Source: SAR92 clade bacterium (GTDB lineage: Bacteria; Pseudomonadota; Gammaproteobacteria; Pseudomonadales; Porticoccaceae). From it: a DNA stretch of 8,383 bases. Numbering within the stretch: position 1 is the stretch's first letter; every line of letters begins with the position of its first letter. The position numbers and the translations under genes were made by a program. This document shows, piece after piece, positions 6,276-8,383 of this stretch. The notes below the pieces were generated by a model. That model was not told the origin of the DNA and made no database searches. It saw nothing but the letters and a program-made list of their open reading frames with translations. Where the stretch lies: assembly GCA_018607545.1 (NCBI GenBank), contig JABBBF010000031.1, forward strand, positions 1 to 8,383, in the 5' to 3' direction.

Positions 6276-6650
6276 TTACTGCAGCATATTTTTTATCCAG
6301 TTAATCCGGTAGCCAGCCTCTGACTTTGCCGGCGCTGGGCTGATAGCCACAGCATCAAATCTGGCACTTACCTTATTTGTCAGTTTCTGGCTCTGCATAT
6401 AAGCCAGCGCCGCAGCGGTCAAGCGTCGGCACTTTTGTTGGGTAATTGACTCTTCAGCAGAACCAAAATGACTACTGTGACGAAAGCGAACCTCAACAAA
6501 AACCAGTTGAGCATTATCCCGCATAATCAGATCGATTTCGCCCCTCGGGGTGCGAAAGTTTTTCGCCACAAACTGTAAGCCCTGCTGCTGCAGGTAATCC
6601 CACGCCAGCTGTTCGGCATCCGCGCCGCTTAGACTGCTATTCCTGTGCAT
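6276..6650 (-). CDS. yraN: UPF0102 family protein YraN, restriction-endonuclease-like fold
   Basis: YraN is a widespread small protein with a PD-(D/E)XK nuclease-like fold; its cellular role is not settled, though the fold suggests nucleic acid binding or cleavage. The 124 residues show the family core: a first helix with the GADAEQLAWDYL pattern (Glu13), KNFRTPRGEIDLIMRD (Glu38, Asp40), then LVFVEVRFR (Glu53, with Arg where many members have Lys), and the helix QQKCRRLTAAALAYM. The end, FDAVAIS followed by INWIKNMLQ, is normal. Full length for the family (about 115-130). On the minus strand AGGGA lies 6 bases before the ATG, supporting this start. It sits 64 bases downstream of the lpoA stop and about 69 bases before diaA, the order seen in many gammaproteobacteria. 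Confidence 0.95.
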   Translation of the reverse strand: MHRNSSLSGADAEQLAWDYLQQQGLQFVAKNFRTPRGEIDLIMRDNAQLVFVEVRFRHSSHFGSAEESITQQKCRRLTAAALAYMQSQKLTNKVSARFDAVAISPAPAKSEAGYRINWIKNMLQ

Positions 6651-6714
6651 TATCTATCCCTGATTAGAGGCAGTTTTACTGCAAGCTATCTTTTTAGCAG
6701 CTATCAATTACAAG

Positions 6715-8383
6715 CTAGGGCTTGGCTGGTAACACCCGGCCTTTTTTAAAGACAGCCCATTTCTCATGGCGTTTAATAACAGCCTTAGAGAGTGTCAGCA
6801 TTCCGGTAGAGCCAAATACTGGAATAGCATCCGGCTTATCCATTTCCCCGAGCATTGCATGCAACATAAAGGCATCGTACCCCAGCGCATAGAGCTGTCG
6901 GTAGGCCGTAGGCAAGCGCTGATCCGGTTGCAGGGGCCGTGGCATATGGCCGTCGAGAGTCCAGTTCATCGCGCTGAATTCAATGCCGCTGAGATCGCGG
7001 TTGAGCTCAACCTGCTGGGTGCCATTGTAGATATGTGACGAGGCGTAGACAGGAATATCCCCGGCGTAGAGAAAATCCAGCGAGGGTTTTATCTGACGCA
7101 CTTTTTCTGAATAGCCAAGCACAACAACCAGATCTATATCGTTGCGACGACGTGCGGTATAGCTAAGGCTGCTGTTGATATAGCGACGCATTTCAAGGCC
7201 GCGCTTCTCGCTGAGATCGATCTCCAGCGGCTCCTTGAGCAGTTTGGTGAAATCTTTGACTGTCGATGGGTAAGAGATAGCGCCGGTAACCAGGCCGCCC
7301 CTGTCGGTCCAGGAATTAATGAAATAGTCAGTGGCGCGCTGACCCCAGCCGCTGTCAGGTGCTATCAACAGAACATTGCTTTTACCCTCAAGCCAAGCAC
7401 GATCGGCAATCTGCTCTACTTCATCGAGGGCAGAGAGCCCAAATTGAATTAAATTCTTCGGCGCATTTGCAATGCTTTTCTCAACACGGTTAAGGGTCAT
7501 GGTCGGTACATCCAGCGCCGGCTTTGAGGCTAATGTCTCCACCTGAGATTGGCGCATGGGGCCGATCACTAGTTGCGCACCACTCTCCACCGCCTGGTTA
7601 TAGACATCCGTTACTGGCAGTTCAGAGGTGTCGAAAATGCTGATATTGGGAACAGCGCTGCCTCGGGCCAGTTTCTGATAATAGCCGCTCATAAAACCGT
7701 TGAGCAGAGTATTGCTGGGAATCTCATATTCATCTTGCAGCGGCAGTAACAGGGCAATATTTTTCGGCGCCCGGCTCTGTATGCGACGGGTTAACGCCGA
7801 AGGCGGCTTTTTAGCCCCGGGGTGGTCTCGCCAGCGCTGCTGCCAGATAGAAAAACGGCTCTGCTGGGCAATCGGGTCTCCCTGCTGGTAGCGAACGGTG
7901 GCGGCCAATTCATACCAGCCAGCCAGAGTATCGCGATCGCCGGGCCGGTTTTTTTGCAGTGTTTGGAAAGGCAGTTCATTGAGCTGTCGCCAAATCTTGT
8001 CGTGGATAAGCGCGATGGAACCCTGGCCGAGTATTTTTCTCTCGCTAAATGATTCGCCGAGCTGAATCAGATTGCCAACGCTGGTTTCAAGATCACCCAT
8101 TGCATAGTTAAGGTCGCTTTCCAGGCTCAGAATGCGCCGTGAAAAGTTAATTCCCAGTGTGGGTCTAATCGCCACAAAGCGCGGTTGTATTAACCACTGC
8201 TGTGCCTCTGTATGCAGGTGGCTGGCAATATCCAGTTCCAGCCCCAACAGGCTGTATTCAATAAAAAGTGCATCGCCGAGATTGTCGGCAGTGATCAAAT
8301 CCAGAGTCTCTCGACTGTTGGCAATATCACCGGCCTGGGCAAACAGAATGGCAGCGTCGAGAAACAGGGAGTCTCTGCGCAGT
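6715..8383 (-). CDS. lpoA: LpoA, outer-membrane lipoprotein activator of PBP1A (N-terminus beyond window)
   Basis: LpoA is anchored in the outer membrane and reaches through the periplasm to stimulate the transpeptidase of the peptidoglycan synthase PBP1A. The frame stays open to the right edge, giving 555 visible residues; full-length proteins are roughly 600-680, so the lipoprotein signal and first repeats are outside. The visible N-terminal part (about 1-200) is helical and TPR-like, including the GWYELA helix and the QQRWRDHPGAKKPP hinge. From about residue 207 a periplasmic-binding-protein fold begins with NIALLLPLQDEYEIP, continues through LVIGPMRQSQVETLA and VLLIAPDSGWGQRATDYF, and ends with YRQLYALGYDAFML and a short tail. 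It lacks transporter neighbours, and the yraN-diaA-dolP context supports LpoA over a transport binding protein. An in-frame TTG at 8298 is internal, not a start, because homologous sequence continues upstream. Confidence 0.93.
   Translation of the reverse strand, partial: LRRDSLFLDAAILFAQAGDIANSRETLDLITADNLGDALFIEYSLLGLELDIASHLHTEAQQWLIQPRFVAIRPTLGINFSRRILSLESDLNYAMGDLETSVGNLIQLGESFSERKILGQGSIALIHDKIWRQLNELPFQTLQKNRPGDRDTLAGWYELAATVRYQQGDPIAQQSRFSIWQQRWRDHPGAKKPPSALTRRIQSRAPKNIALLLPLQDEYEIPSNTLLNGFMSGYYQKLARGSAVPNISIFDTSELPVTDVYNQAVESGAQLVIGPMRQSQVETLASKPALDVPTMTLNRVEKSIANAPKNLIQFGLSALDEVEQIADRAWLEGKSNVLLIAPDSGWGQRATDYFINSWTDRGGLVTGAISYPSTVKDFTKLLKEPLEIDLSEKRGLEMRRYINSSLSYTARRRNDIDLVVVLGYSEKVRQIKPSLDFLYAGDIPVYASSHIYNGTQQVELNRDLSGIEFSAMNWTLDGHMPRPLQPDQRLPTAYRQLYALGYDAFMLHAMLGEMDKPDAIPVFGSTGMLTLSKAVIKRHEKWAVFKKGRVLPAKP

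Noticed and set aside
6242..6284. Inverted pair CTGCAGT / ACTGCAG between diaA and yraN
   Set aside because: Only seven base pairs around a loop of about 29 bases, built on a self-palindromic hexamer, and overlapping the last yraN codons; too weak to call a terminator or operator.
6766..7038. Plus-strand open frame of 90 codons inside lpoA
   Set aside because: It is antisense to a conserved LpoA domain, has no Shine-Dalgarno and gives a composition without protein-family features.

Overview
The window is a chromosomal housekeeping block from a gammaproteobacterium. I infer the group from protein character and gene order: SspA, SspB with an LRVIK tail, LpoA, YraN, a DiaA-like protein and DolP occur together in this class. 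From memory, the layout resembles the Pseudomonas block in which petABC-sspAB converges on lpoA-yraN-diaA-dolP. A marine Cellvibrionales-type bacterium is a reasonable guess, but the sequence alone cannot prove it. Coding density is very high, and no stretch of 300 bases lacks a gene.

Left half, plus strand. The 5'-truncated Rieske iron-sulfur gene (petA) overlaps by one base a 678-codon reading frame. That frame joins cytochrome b and cytochrome c1 in one polypeptide, so the cytochrome bc1 complex is encoded by two genes instead of the usual three. After a 102-bp gap with a GC-rich hairpin come sspA (GTG start) and sspB, overlapping as ATGA. SspA is an RNA-polymerase-associated stress regulator and SspB is the ClpXP adaptor for ssrA-tagged proteins. 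A biosynthetic-type thiolase (acetyl-CoA C-acetyltransferase) follows 53 bp later with a near-perfect Shine-Dalgarno.

Right half, minus strand. Reading leftward from the right edge: lpoA (outer-membrane lipoprotein activator of PBP1A, its 5' end outside the window), yraN (UPF0102 nuclease-fold protein), a divergent diaA-like SIS-domain gene, and dolP (double-BON outer-membrane lipoprotein). The last two abut as TAA-ATG. dolP converges on the thiolase gene with only 28 bp between stop codons and no obvious terminator.

No mobile element, CRISPR array, RNA gene or defence/biosynthetic cassette is visible. The points worth a second look are the cytochrome b/c1 fusion, the thiolase at the convergence point of the two operons, a lysine-rich instead of acidic SspB linker, and the DiaA-like protein that lacks the usual SIS phosphosugar-binding signature. 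I do not see evidence for an undescribed multi-gene system here.
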